This document shows, piece by piece, positions 1 to 10,500 of a stretch of DNA of 64,000 nt. Numbering within the stretch: position 1 is the stretch's first letter; each line of letters opens with the position of its first letter. The DNA is from Vitellaria paradoxa. Taxonomy: Eukaryota; Streptophyta; Magnoliopsida; Ericales; Sapotaceae. The DNA is taken from contig CM034236.1 of NCBI GenBank assembly GCA_019916065.1, forward strand, positions 18,592,805 through 18,656,804, in the 5' to 3' direction. Position numbers and translations under genes: made by a program. The notes under the pieces are model-generated. The model did no database searches. It saw nothing but the letters and a program-made list of their open reading frames with translations, and was not told the DNA's origin.

Positions 1-1131
1 TGTGCACACACGAGGATTCGCCTCGTGAGCATGTGGTCAAGGTTAAAAGAGTGAGCACACGATAACTCCATTCTCGTGCACACAGGAGAATCCAGGACAA
101 GGTCGTGCGCATGGGCCTGTTAGGTCCTGCTTGAGTAATATGACAACCCCTCTTCTTTATCTCCAACAACCATTTCCGCATTCTTTCGATTTTAGACGTA
201 ATTACTCGTTAATTTCAAAATATTTTCAGTCCTTTAAAGATTTCGTATGGATGATTAACATCAATTTCTCGTATAATCAAGAATAAAATCAATTGGGTAC
301 AAATAGACTTCATTTTCTTCACACAACCATGTATATATAGATATATATAAATGTCTACATGTATCACCATGCAATTATTCCCATGAAACCAAGCCATTAC
401 CAATCTCAACCAAATCCCAAAACTTGACCCATGCATAACATATCCACGATCAAAGTGTCAAATTTCCTACCTCGGGTTGCTCCGGTGAGGAGGAAGAAAT
501 GGACAAACGACCGTTAGTCACACTTGATCAAGCTTCCAAGCTTGATCCTCACCAACCCAAGCTCAATTTCTCAATTAAGTTTGTACACTTAGCTTACAAC
601 AAGGATGAACTCAATATCCGAAATTTCACTCAAACCCTTGCACTTCAGACACATTGGTAATCGGAATAGAAGAGAGAGAAACCTATCCATGCACACTCAT
701 CTATTCATACACACGCAAAAACTTCACCACCAAGGAAAAGGAGGAAAAAAAGCAAAGGAATACGTGGGCGGTGGGGTGATGAGGTCTAGAGTAGGCTGGG
801 TAGGAAAGAAGAATGAAGGCTCAACACGATATTGTGAAATTCAGAAAAAAAAAGAAAAGTTGCAGAACTGTCAAATTTGGATAGGGCCGTGCCCATAGGA
901 AGGAGTGTTGTGCACATGCCGATTGTCGTGTGCACGAAATCCAAATGAGTGTGTGCACGACCTCTAAAAGACCCGGAATTGGCTTTTGAACTCAAACATG
1001 ACCAATCCTAGACTAGAAATCGAGTAACCTAAACAATCCATGCATCAATTAACCATAACTTAGCAAAATAACATGCTTAAACTCAACATAAAGTGAATAA
1101 AATAATAATAAATAAATTACGGGTCATTACA
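1..1131. repeat. Degenerate LTR-like repeat with GTGCAC motifs
   Basis: No gene is visible. Short motifs of the type CGTGCACAC or GTGCGCATGGGC recur at 1-12, 74-115 and 886-962. On the minus strand the sequence just left of 1131 begins TGTAATGACCCGTAATTT, which resembles the start of plant gypsy LTRs. I read this as an LTR remnant running off the left edge; the other terminus was not found. Confidence 0.3.
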
Positions 1132-1191
1132 ACCTACCTCTTTCTATTTCTTCTAATTGGTGTGTTATGTGTAAGATTAGTGAGGAATTAA

Positions 1192-1675
1192 TTGACCATT
1201 TTTCTTACATTGTCCATTTGCTTTGGGATTGTGGAACAAGCTGTTACTAAAGTAGAGGAGGAGTGGGTTTGTCCTCACAAGTGTATTAGTATATTCAATA
1301 TCAGATTTTATGGATTAAGCAGAGGTAACAGGGCTAAAACATTATGGAATTGTGCTTTTCTAGCTATTATCTGGTCTATTTGGATGAAAAGGAATTGCCA
1401 ATTTTTTTATGACAGAGAATCAAAGTTTGATGAGTTGTGGGACAAGTGTAAATTCTTGGTGTCTGTATATTTGGGCTTCATTTTCTTTTATTTTCAAAGG
1501 AGTTCCACTCCTTCTAATTAAATTGCATTGGGGGGAATCTTGTAGATGGGGCTATTTTGATGCATTATTTTGGCTTTCATGTACTTGGGAGGACTACTCA
1601 TCCCCATCATCTCGTATTTTTCTTTTTTCCCCTTAATGATTATTGAAGTTCTGTAATTTAATTAAAAAAAAAAAA
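1192..1675 (+). pseudogene. 5'-truncated L1-type LINE remnant with poly(A) tail
   Basis: The frame at 1192-1521 carries AIIWSIWMKRNCQFFYDRES followed by an acidic and aromatic stretch, resembling the C-terminal segment of plant L1-type reverse-transcriptase proteins (IIWSIWxERNxRIF). About 150 bp after the stop the sequence ends in a poly(A) run at 1663-1674. This fits a severely truncated LINE insertion. No start codon assignment is meaningful. Confidence 0.55.
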
Positions 1676-2119
1676 GATGACTCTCCATTGCTACATCTGC
1701 TTAATAACTGAAAATCTGCCTAAATGATTGCTGGTTACAATATGATTACCAAGTAAAGAAGAGAGGGTAAGGATGTGCTGGCAGTTTAATATTTAAAAGT
1801 GTTATTTTGGCACTTTGTTTCCTTATTGAAGTTGCGGTCTTTTCCTTATTGACATTGCGGTTCAACCATTTGTGGGAATTGACAACTTGTCATAACTAGG
1901 CTTTGCAATGTTGAAAATATATTTTCCTTATTTTCTTGGCGTTCTACTACCTTTCTGTCCTCTTTCTGTATGCACAATTATGTTAAGGATTCTTCATAGC
2001 AGTAAAGAAGTTACTCGGACATTTCATAAAAGTGGGAAAAGAAGGCCTTTTAACTTAGTAGAGCTTGTACACTATTATAGTCAATCTGTAATAGGGGCAA
2101 AAAAGTAAAATGTGAAGCA
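1676..2119. other. Non-coding, presumed DHAD intron sequence
   Basis: No exon of DHAD or another gene is recognised. A short imperfect direct repeat (TTCCTTATTGAAGTTGCGGT and TTCCTTATTGACATTGCGGT) lies at about 1820-1865. Confidence 0.4.
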
Positions 2120-2124
2120 TTAAC

Positions 2125-2391
2125 TGTTCAGGTGTAGATAAGATGTAAATAGATTAATTATTTATGTTAATGTATGTGGTAGGTGAATTAAATGTAGTAG
2201 TGGTAAGTGTGTTAGGTGAATTAAATGAAGGAAATGTATCTAGTCATAAGGTGAATTAAATGTACGCAATGCATCTGATCATAGGAAAAGTGAAAGGTCA
2301 ATCATCTAGCCACCTTGTATATCTATAAAAGGATACACATGAACCCAGTTGGGTGTGTGATTTGAGCTCAATTAATCTCAAAATTGTGACA
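2125..2391 (+). repeat. 5' LTR of copia element 1
   Basis: Matches 6922-7188 almost base for base. A TATAAAA box lies at 2324-2330, the likely promoter of the element. The LTR ends GACA immediately before the primer site. Confidence 0.95.
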
Positions 2392-2403
2392 TGGTATCAG
2401 AGC
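2392..2403 (+). other. Primer-binding site (initiator Met tRNA) of copia element 1
   Basis: TGGTATCAGAGC directly abuts the 5' LTR; this is the usual plant copia primer site complementary to the initiator-Met tRNA 3' end. Confidence 0.93.
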
Positions 2404-2590
2404 CCTAGGGATTTTTTGGGGCTTCTTCTTCTTCTTCAAACAGCCTTCATTACTGCATGGTCCAGCCTTTATCGCTGCCACAGCCTTCATTGTTGCGTGG
2501 TCCAGCCTTCATCGTTGCCACTCCTCCTTATTTTTCTTCTCTAATTATTGTCTAGGCAGCCTTAATTGCTGCGAATTTCATTCCTTCACA

Positions 2591-3733
2591 ATGTCAAGCT
2601 CCGGAACCACTATCTCTAGCAATTCTAACCCATTCGAAGATTCAATTCGATTCAGAAAATTGGAGATTTGCGGAATATCTGGACCTCCTATAGGCTTAAT
2701 GGGAAGAACTATCTCAAATGGTCTCAATTTGTTCGTACATACTTCAAGGGCAAAGGAAGGTTTAACCACCTTCTTGGAAAGGGACCAGCAAAGGATGACC
2801 CTGCATTTGAAGTATGGGACAAGGAGGATTCCATGATAATGTCATGGTTATGGGATTCTATGGACCCCATGATTAGTGACACGTGTATGTTTTTGACTAC
2901 AGCAAAGGAAATTTGGGACTTCATTCGTCGCACATATTCAAAGTCTTGTGATGCTGCTCAAGTGTACGAGATCAAGGTAAAAATTGCAACCACTAAGCAA
3001 GGAGACAAATCTATCACAGAGTATGCAAACTTGCTGCTAAATTTGTGGCAAGAACTCGATTACTACCAAGTTTTCGAGATGAAATGCCCTGAGGATGCTG
3101 CCATCTTGAAGAGCTTCATTGAAAAAGATCGTGTCTACGATTTTTTGGCAAGATTAAATCCTGAATTTGATCAAGTTAGGATTCAAATCCTTGGCAAAGA
3201 GGACACCTTCTCTAGAATAAACAATTTCATTGATTCGAGCAGAAGAAAGCCGAAGGAGTATTATGCTTGAACCACAAACTGTGGACGAGTCAGCCCTAGT
3301 AGCAAAAATAGATCATCAAGAGAAAGGAAAAAGTGATCTACCAAGTAGGGAAAACTAGCGGAAGGAGAACAAGGACGATCTCTGGTGCACTCATTGCAAG
3401 AAATGGAGGCACACAAAAGAGACGTGTTGGAAGTTGAATGGTAAGCCACCAAGCCAAGAGTGGGGAAACCATGGGGGGCAGCAGAGGCCTCAAGCATTCA
3501 TGGTAGAGCAGCCTAAAAAGGAGGAAAATTCAACAATAATGGGGTTCAGCAGTGAACAAATTGAGAAGCTAAGAAGCTTGTTGGGGTCTCTTGAAAAACC
3601 TTCTGGAGCTTGTTCTTTGGCTCTTTCAGGTAAACCTTCTTTTTCTTTTTGCATGAATGCCTCAGAAAAATTTTATGCCAACTCTTGGATAATAGACTTG
3701 GGTGCCACTGACCACATGACACCCACATCTTAA
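2591..3733 (+). pseudogene. Copia 1 gag and protease, frameshifted
   Basis: The natural start is the ATG at 2591. After about 16 codons the frame must shift near 2638 to reach the gag core (LNGKNYLKWSQFVRTYFKGK, then LWQELDYYQ, to 3270). After the stop at 3268 and another frame change comes a CCHC zinc knuckle, CTHCKKWRHTKETC, near 3386-3430. The protease motif reads DLGATDHM rather than DSGATDHM, so the residue after the catalytic Asp is altered; this alone might impair it. The frame stops at 3731-3733. Confidence 0.85.
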
Positions 3734-4044
3734 CTCTTCAACACGTATACCCCGTGCCCGAGTAATAAAAAAATTTTAGTGGCCAATGCTCTTTAGCTAC
3801 TGTTGTAGGGTTCGGAGATATACATATCACACCTACCCTTATCCTCAAAAATGTCCTCCATGTATCAAAACTCTTAGCCAGCCTCGTTTCCATTCAAAAG
3901 CTTACTTATGATCTTAAATGTTATGCTACTTTTTTCCCTTCTTATTGTGTTTTTCAAGATTAGGACTCAGGGAGGAGGATTGAACTTGCTAAGGAAAGAA
4001 ACGACCTTTACCACCTTGAATCATCTCAAAAAGTTAAGAGTGCT

Positions 4045-4986
4045 TTGTTTGTGTCTTTTCTTAGTTCCTCGAATAAAGATTCCATTTGGTTGTATCACCT
4101 ACGCCTAGGTCATCCATCTTTTAGGGTTTTAAAAATCATGGTTCCTCATTTGTTCCAAAGATTAGATATTTCTGAGTTTTGTTGTGATATTTGTGAATTG
4201 GCAAAACATACTCGTGTATCTTTTCCTATTAGCAATAAAAGAAGTTCTCATCCTTTTCATTTGATTCATAGTGACATATGGGGTCCTTCTACTATACCTA
4301 ATGTTTCTAGGGCTCGGTTGTTTGTATCCTTAATTGATGATTGCACTCGGGTTACATGGCTCTTTCTTCTTAAACAAAAATTTGATGTTAGCATTGTTAT
4401 ACCTAATTTCCATTCAATGGTTCAAAACCAATTTGGGGTTAAAATAAAAAGCTTTAGGACAGACAATGATAGAGACTACTTCAACCAGATTTTGTCACCC
4501 TACTTTCAATCACAGGGCATTATCCATGAGTCATCATGTGTTAATACACCTCAACAAAATGGGGTAGCTGAAAGGAAAAATGGGCATTTACTCAACACCA
4601 CCCGAGCTTTGCTCTTTCAGGGAAATGTTCTTAAGTCCTATTGGGGGGAAGCTGTTCTTACTGCAACATATATGATAAATAGACTTCCCTCACATATGTT
4701 AAACAACAAAAGTTCTATAGAGATCCTTAATAGTTTTTACCCTTACTTCAGAACCTCAAATGGCCTCACACCTAGGGTATTTGGGTGTACTGCCTTTGTT
4801 CATATTCACAACCAACATAGAGGCAAGCTAGACCCTCGAGCCATCAAATGTGTCTTCCTTCGTTATTCATCCACCCAAAAGGGATATAAATGTTACAACC
4901 CTTCATCCAAAAAATTTTACATCTCTGTAGATGTCATATTCGCAGAAAATACCCCTTTTTTCTCCAAGTACTTGGGAGTCATTTGA
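4045..4986 (+). pseudogene. Copia 1 integrase
   Basis: Begins in the GAG-pre-integrase region (LRLGHPSF then CDICELAKHTR, the His and Cys pairs of the zinc-binding domain). The catalytic core follows, with Asp in HSDIWGPS, Asp in RTDND, and Glu after TPQQNGVAERK, i.e. the D-D-E triad. The 313-codon frame is open, but upstream and downstream parts of the polyprotein are in other frames. Confidence 0.85.
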
Positions 4987-5316
4987 ACCACTTAAAACCC
5001 TTGACCTTCCTCATGTTCCAACATGTGTTGTTGAACCTGAGGTCACTAAGACAATCACATCTGAGTCACCCAATTCTGCCATTGAATTTGTGTCCTCTCC
5101 TGTCCCAGCTAGTGTCACTCACAATTTTTCAAGATTCTTTCAGGTGTATTCAAGGAAAAAGGCCATTCCAGAACTGGCACAGGTCCAAGAATACAACTCA
5201 AGCCTTGGGAATGAGATCATGGTAAGATCTGACCCAATAGACAACCTAGACCTTCCCATTGCAGTTAGAAAAGGTACCGGAGAATGCACCAAACGACCAC
5301 TCTATCCACTATCCCA

Positions 5317-6118
5317 CTATGTGCCTCTTAACCGCCTGTCACCAACGCACAAACAGTTCATTGTAAATTTGAACACCATTGCGATCCCGAACACTGTTTC
5401 CGAGGCATTGTCAAAAAGGGAATGGAGCGATGCTATGAGAGAGGAGATGAATGCATTAGAGAAGAATAAAACATGGGAGATTGTTGATAGACCGAAAGGA
5501 AAAAACATTGTTGATTGTAAGTCGATTTTCACACTAAAATACAAGGCTGATGGCTCTCTTGAGAGATATAAAGCAAGATTGGTGGCCAAAGGGTACGCTT
5601 AGACTTATGGAGTTGATTATCAAGAGACTTTTGCTCTAGTTGCAAAAATGAATACTGTGAGAATTTTGTTGTCATTGGCTGCTCACTTCAATTGGCAACT
5701 CCTACAGTATGACGTTAAGAATGCATTTCTCCATGGCGACCTGGAAGAGGAAATCTACATGAACATTCCACTAGGATTTGAGGGGGATATAGGTAACAAG
5801 GTGTGCAAGCTGAGAAAGGCACTTTATGGGTTAAAACAATCTCCTAGGTTTGGGAGATTTGCGAAAGTCATGAAGGAGTCTGGGTATAAACAAAGCCAAG
5901 GTGACCACACTCTCTTCATTAAGCATTCCGCTACAGGGGGAGTGACTGCTCTTATAGTCTATGTAGATGACATCATTGTCACTGGAAATGATGAGAGAGA
6001 GAAGCATAAATTGAAGCAGAGACTGGTAAAACAATTTGAGATAAAGGAACTAGGGAAACTAAAGTACTTCCTCGATATTGAGCTAGCATACTCCACACAA
6101 GAGATCTTCATATCTTAA
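5317..6118 (+). pseudogene. Copia 1 reverse transcriptase
   Basis: RVT_2-type core: EMNALEKNKTWEIVDRP, ARLVAKGYA, VKNAFLHGDLEEEIYM, LRKALYGLKQSPR and the catalytic YVDD near 5962. An in-frame TAG at 5600-5602 stands where CAG is expected (GYxQTYG), which looks like a C-to-T change. A second stop (TAA) is at 6116-6118. Confidence 0.87.
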
Positions 6119-6158
6119 CAAAAATACGTGACGGATTTGTTAGCAGAAACAGGGAAGA

Positions 6159-6914
6159 TTGGGGTGTAAGCCAGTCTCTACTCCAATGGATCCAAACCAT
6201 AAGTTGGGAGAAGCTAAAGATGAACCCGTTGTTGATAAAAGGATGTGTCAAAAGTTGGTTGGTAGACTCATATACCTTGCTCATACTCAGCCAGACATAG
6301 CCTACTCTGTGAGTGTGATTAGTCAATTCATGCATGATCCAAGAGAACCTCATCTTCAAGCTGCTTATAGGGTGCTGCATTACTTGAAAGGCAATTTGGG
6401 AAAAGGAATTTTGTTCAAGAGGAACAATGCTCTTGCTCTAGAAGCTTACACTGATGCTGACTATGCAGATTCCTTAGTGGATAGAAGGTCAACTACAGGG
6501 TATTGTACTTTTCTTGGAGGTAATCTGATAACGTGGAAAAGCAAGAAGCAAAATGTGGTGGCAAGGTCCTCTACAGAATCAGAATTCAGGGCTATTGCTC
6601 AAGGATTATGTGAATTATTCTAGTTAAAAATTATTCTAGATGATTTGAGAGTCAAATGGGCAAGTCCTATGAAGCTCTATTGTGACAACAAGTCAGCCAT
6701 CAATATTGCTCATAATCCTATACAACACAATAGGACAAGGCATATTGAAATTGATAGACATTTCATCAAAGAAAAATTGGAGGAAGGATTAGTGTGTATG
6801 TCCTATCCATCAGGATGTCAGTTAGCTAATGTTTTAACAAAGGGGCTGAATAGTTCGAATTTCCATGATCTAGTATCCAAGCTAGGAGTGGAAGACATCT
6901 ATTCCTCAGCTTGA
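6159..6914 (+). pseudogene. Copia 1 end of RT and RNase H
   Basis: Follows a one-base frameshift near 6165. Shows VSTPMDPNHKLG, RSTTGYCTFLGGNLITWKSK, ARSSTESEFRA and YCDNKSAI, the Asp, Glu and Asp region of copia RNase H, then [15 protein letters not shown] at 6621-6623 replaces the usual Trp codon. The frame ends just before the polypurine tract. Confidence 0.87.
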
Positions 6915-6921
6915 GGGGGAG

Positions 6922-7188
6922 TGTTGAGGTGTAGATAATATGTAAATAGATTAATTATTTATGTTAATGTATGTGGTAGGTGAATTAAATGTAGTAGTGG
7001 TAAGTGTGTTAGGTGAATTAAATGAAGGAAATGTATCTAGTCATAAGGTGAATTAAATGTACGAAGTGCATTTGGTCATAGGAAAAGTGAAAGCTCAATC
7101 ATCTAGCCACCTTGTACATCTATAAAAGGATACACATGAACCCAGTCGGGTGTGTGATTTGAGCTCAATTAATCTTAAAATTGTGACA
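6922..7188 (+). repeat. 3' LTR of copia element 1
   Basis: Same length as the 5' LTR (267 bp), with about 10 differences clustered around 7060-7175. It is followed by TTAAC, the target duplication. Confidence 0.95.
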
Positions 7189-7452
7189 TTAACTATTTAA
7201 TGAATGATTCTATGTTCTAAGAATGCTTCTTAACAGAGCTCTTTCTTAGTTTTCTGCTGCTAGTTTGTGAATTCTCATATTTGTTTAGAGAAGCACTTTT
7301 GCTTTCTATACAATTTTATTGCAAGAACCACTTCCGCAACCATTGCTGCCACATCTCTGTTGTTCACCTGCTTAGTTATTGATTTGTCATTCTTGTAAAG
7401 TTGTTTTGTGGTTTAACGGTTGGCTTGGATATGATGCAATCAACTTTTGCAG

Positions 7453-7524
7453 ATGCCAGGTACAATTATGGCAATGGGACGGCTGAATCGACCGAGTATT
7501 ATGGTTTATGGTGGAACTATCAAG
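7453..7524 (+). CDS. DHAD: DHAD exon 1 of window (24 aa)
   Basis: Acceptor TTTTGCAG and donor GTTAGA flank an in-phase 72-bp exon that reads [19 protein letters not shown] then GGTIK. In the family the preceding residues are CDKN, so the first iron-sulfur signature is split by the upstream intron. Confidence 0.95.
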
Positions 7525-10500
7525 GTTAGACACAAGTACTTTTGCAATTTCATGTGCTAATTTCATTCTGATTTACAGTTGGCTTACCAGTTGCAATTTT
7601 TTTTCTTAATTTTTTTTATTTTATATTTAAAATGGCAGCCTATTGTATGATTCTTCTACATTGTGGGGTTTGTGGAGGGTATGATGTATGCAACCTTATA
7701 TCTGCGTGCAGAGAGGCTATTTTTAGGCTTTGAATTCGTGATCTTTTAGGTTGCAGTGAAACAACCTTACCATTACTTCAAGGCCATCCTTTCTTTTTTT
7801 TTTTTAATTTTTATTTTTGTGTTAAATGTTAGAAGTTTTATAATAAGAACAGGATTCCTGTAGGGAGTGTTGTGATTTCTTCTTAATGCTAAACTTAATA
7901 AGAACTCTCAGGTTAAACTCAAAACTCTCAATCTTCCTTTGGATTAGAACTCCTTTGGGACAACATGGGATCTTTTCCTTTGAAACATTTTTCCAGGAAG
8001 GTTATGACTTTTTGTGTCAATATCTGGAAATATAAGTAAAATAGATTGGGTGTCCAAGAAACGTTCGTAAAGAAGGATCCAATATTTTGGAAATTGTTTC
8101 TTTCATGATGTGTTTTGTTCAAGGATTTGTCAAGAGAGTCATATTCGTTTTTTTTTTCTTTGGAATAATTACCTTTTTACCCTTGTAGTTTATATTACCT
8201 ACAGTTACACCTCCTGATTCTATTTAATTTTTAATAGGTATTTTTGTCGTTTCACTTGAAAATTTAATACCATTCACAACTTCACTTTATTCCAAAGTAC
8301 AAGGAAAAAAAAAGGTAGGTTTTTAAAGTTCAGTAGGTGTAAGTGATTTTTACCTCAAGTATAGGGATAAAAGGTAATTATCCCTTTTTTGGGGGGGGTG
8401 AAATTCATTAAGCATGGCAATTTTTTATTAAAACTCTCAATCTTCCTTTGGATTAGAACTCCTTTGGGAAAACATGGGATCTTTTCCTTTGAAACATTTT
8501 TCAAGAAAGGTTATGACTTTTTGTGTCAATATCTGGAAATATAAGTAAAGTAGATTGGGTGTCCAAGAAACGTTCATAAAGAAGGATCCAATATTTTGGA
8601 AATTGTTTCTTTCATGATGTGTTTTGTTCAAGGATTTGTCAAGAGAGTCATATTTGTTTTTTTTTTCTTTGGAATAATTACCTTTTTACCCCTTGTAGTT
8701 TATATTACCTACAGTTACACCTTTTGATTCTATTTAATTTTTAATTGGTATTTTTGTCTTTTCACTTGAAAATTTAATGCCGTTCACAACTTCACTTTAT
8801 TCCAAAGTACAAGGAATGTAAAGGTAGGTTTTTAAAGTTCAGTAGGTATAAGTGATTTTTACCTTAAGTATAGGGATAAAGAGGTAATTATCCCTTTTTT
8901 GGGGGGGGGTGAAATTCATTAAGCGTGGCAATTTTTTATTATTAACCAACCAAAACATAAATAAATTTAGATTCTTTTGGATGGAGCATAAAGAATTCAA
9001 ATAATTGCATTCTCCTTGAATAATACATTCCTCTTGAATTGTCACTTGGTCTCCTCTAGGATGGTCTTTCATAGGATGTCTTTTGGTTTGCTTTTTTATT
9101 TCCTATTTAAAGGGTTGCATGTGTTGCTTGTTATTATGGATTAAGTTTATGAAAATAGGTGATGAATTGCTCGTGAATTGATATTTACTCTCCCCTTCTT
9201 CTTCTTGGCTTAATTCTTTTCTCCTTTGCTACTGTTTCTCTTTTTGTTTAAATTCTTTTCTTTTCTCCTTGGCTATTGTTTCTCTTTTTTGTTAAAATTT
9301 TTCTTTGTTTCACATCAACTTGGTATTAGAGCCAAAATCCTAAAAATTCTCAATTTGTCACTATTTTTGGTGCCTGTTTGTTCTTCAGTAACTTTCCGGC
9401 AACCGCCATTATTTTTTGGCGACTCTCTAGTAGTTCCATTTTGTTTTCTGGTGAATCTCCAGCAGCTCCTCATTGTTTTTCCAAGCACTTTCCAGCAACT
9501 CACTAGTTTTCTGGCGACTTGCTGTTTTTCTGGCAATGTTCCGGCGAAACTACCATAACCTCTAGTACTATCAATGGCAACCTCCCTTGTTCTAAGTTTC
9601 ATATAGATATATATATATAGATAAATATCTACATCCGTTTGCTTTTAAGTCTTTCTCCTTGATTTTAAAAGTTAAAAAAAGAAAAATTCAATTTTGTTTA
9701 GAGAAAAAAAAATAAAGAAAATTCAGTTTTGTTTAATAGAAATATATTATTGGTGTCAACGATCTTCCATCTTCTTATTTGGGTTTGCCTCTAGGGGCCA
9801 AGTTCAAAGCTAAAGAATGTTTGGGATGGAGTGGTTGATAGATTTAAAAGTAGGTTGGCTGAGTGGAAACTAATGTAGTTATCCAAGGGGGCCAGAGTCA
9901 CTTTTTATCAAAAGCACCCTTGCATTCTTGCCTACATACTTTATGTCTCCGTTCACCATGCCTTCTTTGACGGCTGATTGCTTTGAAAAGCTGCATTGGA
10001 ACAACTTGTGGGGGGTATTGGCGATAGGTTCAAATATCCCTTGGTTGGATGGGAGACAAGACACGTTTGTCTCCCGTAGCAAGAAGGGGGTTAGCCATCA
10101 GAATTAAAACTCTTTAATGAGGCTTTGCTGGAGATGTGGTTTTGGCTCTACATTTTCGAAAGAGACAAGGTTTAATTTTTACTTCAACACAACATAACAA
10201 CATCCCTTTGGAAATCAATAGCCTAAATCTATTCGAGGGAGTCTATGGAGGAAGGTGATCACTTCCAAGTTTGATGCTGAATGGGGAGGGTGGAGGGGTT
10301 AGGAACAAATGGACCGTCTTTATCTTCAGTGGCAAGTGGGCAAGGGGATAGAATTCTTTTCTAGAAGGATAAGTGGAAGGAAGGGAGAGTCATTGACTTA
10401 TTCCTCAACATCTGTAGTCTGGCAATGGATAAGGAAGCTTTTGTTGAGGGCTAAAGGGGAGCTTAGGAACATATAGGTGGTTGGAATGTAATTTGAGACA

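Larger units (their letters stand above)
2125..7188 (+). mobile_element. Complete but inactive Ty1/copia retrotransposon
   Basis: Two 267-bp LTRs (2125-2391, 6922-7188) start TGTT and end GACA and are flanked by the 5-bp target duplication TTAAC (2120-2124, 7189-7193). A primer site TGGTATCAGAGC follows the 5' LTR and a G-rich polypurine tract precedes the 3' LTR. Inside, in copia order, are gag, protease, integrase, reverse transcriptase and RNase H. The polyprotein is broken by several frameshifts and stops, so the copy is not autonomous. By eye the LTRs differ at about 10 positions (about 4%), so the insertion is not recent. It is in the same orientation as DHAD. Confidence 0.95.
7921..8941. 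repeat. Two-copy 509-bp tandem duplication
   Basis: 7921-8429 is repeated at 8430-8941 with only scattered single-base differences and small indels in homopolymers. Each copy contains a MITE-like element. The small reading frames inside each copy on the minus strand look like by-products of the duplication rather than genes. It lies in the intron between DHAD exons 1 and 2. Confidence 0.92.

Noticed and set aside
2392..2410. tRNA gene at the TGGTATCAGAGC sites
   Set aside because: These are primer-binding sites complementary to a tRNA 3' end; no cloverleaf is present.
1..7452. Upstream DHAD exons (transit peptide, CDK motif)
   Set aside because: Searched the + strand for text such as WYDGNISIPGCDKN-like coding before position 7453; found only LINE, copia and intron-like sequence. 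The missing exons are probably left of the window.
7928..8631. Pair of nearly identical 64-aa minus-strand reading frames as a small gene family
   Set aside because: Identity is explained by the 509-bp tandem duplication of non-coding sequence; no conserved domain.
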